A stretch of 5,355 bases of DNA from Methanomicrobiaceae archaeon UBA436 (GTDB lineage Archaea > Halobacteriota > Methanomicrobia > Methanomicrobiales > Methanoculleaceae): positions 1 to 5,355 of the forward strand of contig DAFR01000145.1 in the NCBI GenBank assembly GCA_002497965.1. The letters run 5' to 3'. A model generated the notes under the pieces. It did no database searches. It saw nothing but the letters and a program-made list of their open reading frames with translations, and had not been told where the DNA came from. This document shows, in pieces, positions 5,296-5,355 of the stretch. A program made the translations under genes and the position numbers. The number at the start of each line of letters is the position of its first letter. Positions within the stretch are counted from its first letter, which is position 1.

Positions 5296-5355
5296 CGGAA
5301 TAGCGATGTACTCCAGCGTCCGCGCGAGGGCCGCCATGAGATCCTCCTCCTTCTC
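5293..5355 (-). CDS. 3' end of an unidentified gene (partial)
   Basis: The minus strand from the window edge is open for 20 codons and then stops with TGA at 5293-5295. The last residues are EKEEDLMAALARTLEYIAIP, a helix-like acidic stretch. The frame has the GC-rich third positions of its neighbours, and a gene is expected here because the preceding gene ends seven bases away in a compact genome. The start and most of the protein lie beyond the window, so no function can be given. Confidence 0.6.
   Translation of the reverse strand, partial: EKEEDLMAALARTLEYIAIP

Overview
The window looks like a piece of a GC-rich methanogenic archaeon, most likely Methanomicrobiales and close to Methanoculleus. 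That placement is inferred from protein style, not from a search. Signs of an archaeon are the archaeal/eukaryal form of seryl-tRNA synthetase motif 3, a tRNA without an encoded CCA end, TATA-box promoters about 25-30 bases before gene starts, and GGAG/GGGG ribosome binding sites. No transposase, integrase or CRISPR array is visible.

Layout. Bases 1-95 hold no gene I can support. A complete tRNA-Ile(GAT) lies at 96-168, followed by a T-rich stretch and then a broken second copy of the same tRNA (209-237 nearly identical, 238-264 probably decayed). Bases 265-346 are non-coding, with an inverted repeat just past the end of the next gene. On the minus strand, 347-1633 encodes a divergent NCS2 (xanthine/uracil-type) permease. 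It is transcribed away from a two-gene plus-strand operon, an ABC transporter ATPase (1795-2727) and its ABC-2 membrane subunit (2724-3425), whose reading frames overlap by four bases. That operon converges on serS (seryl-tRNA synthetase, minus, 3445-4722) across a 19-base gap filled by a hairpin. serS is divergent from a small membrane-anchored hypothetical protein (4833-5285, plus). This in turn converges, across 7 bases, on the 3' end of an unidentified minus-strand gene that runs off the window.

How the parts relate. The ABC ATPase and membrane protein should form one drug/lipid/peptide-type exporter of unknown substrate. The permease, the exporter, SerRS and the hypothetical protein have no evident shared pathway; the permease and exporter share only an intergenic promoter region. 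The gene order is compact, with strands alternating.

Most worth a second look: the decayed tRNA-Ile copy, whose differences in the 3' half are nearly all transitions; the permease's loss of the usual NCS2 substrate-binding residues; a perfect 10-bp inverted repeat inside the permease gene; and small inverted repeats that cover the stop codons at both convergent gene junctions. I do not see a clear new multi-gene system here.
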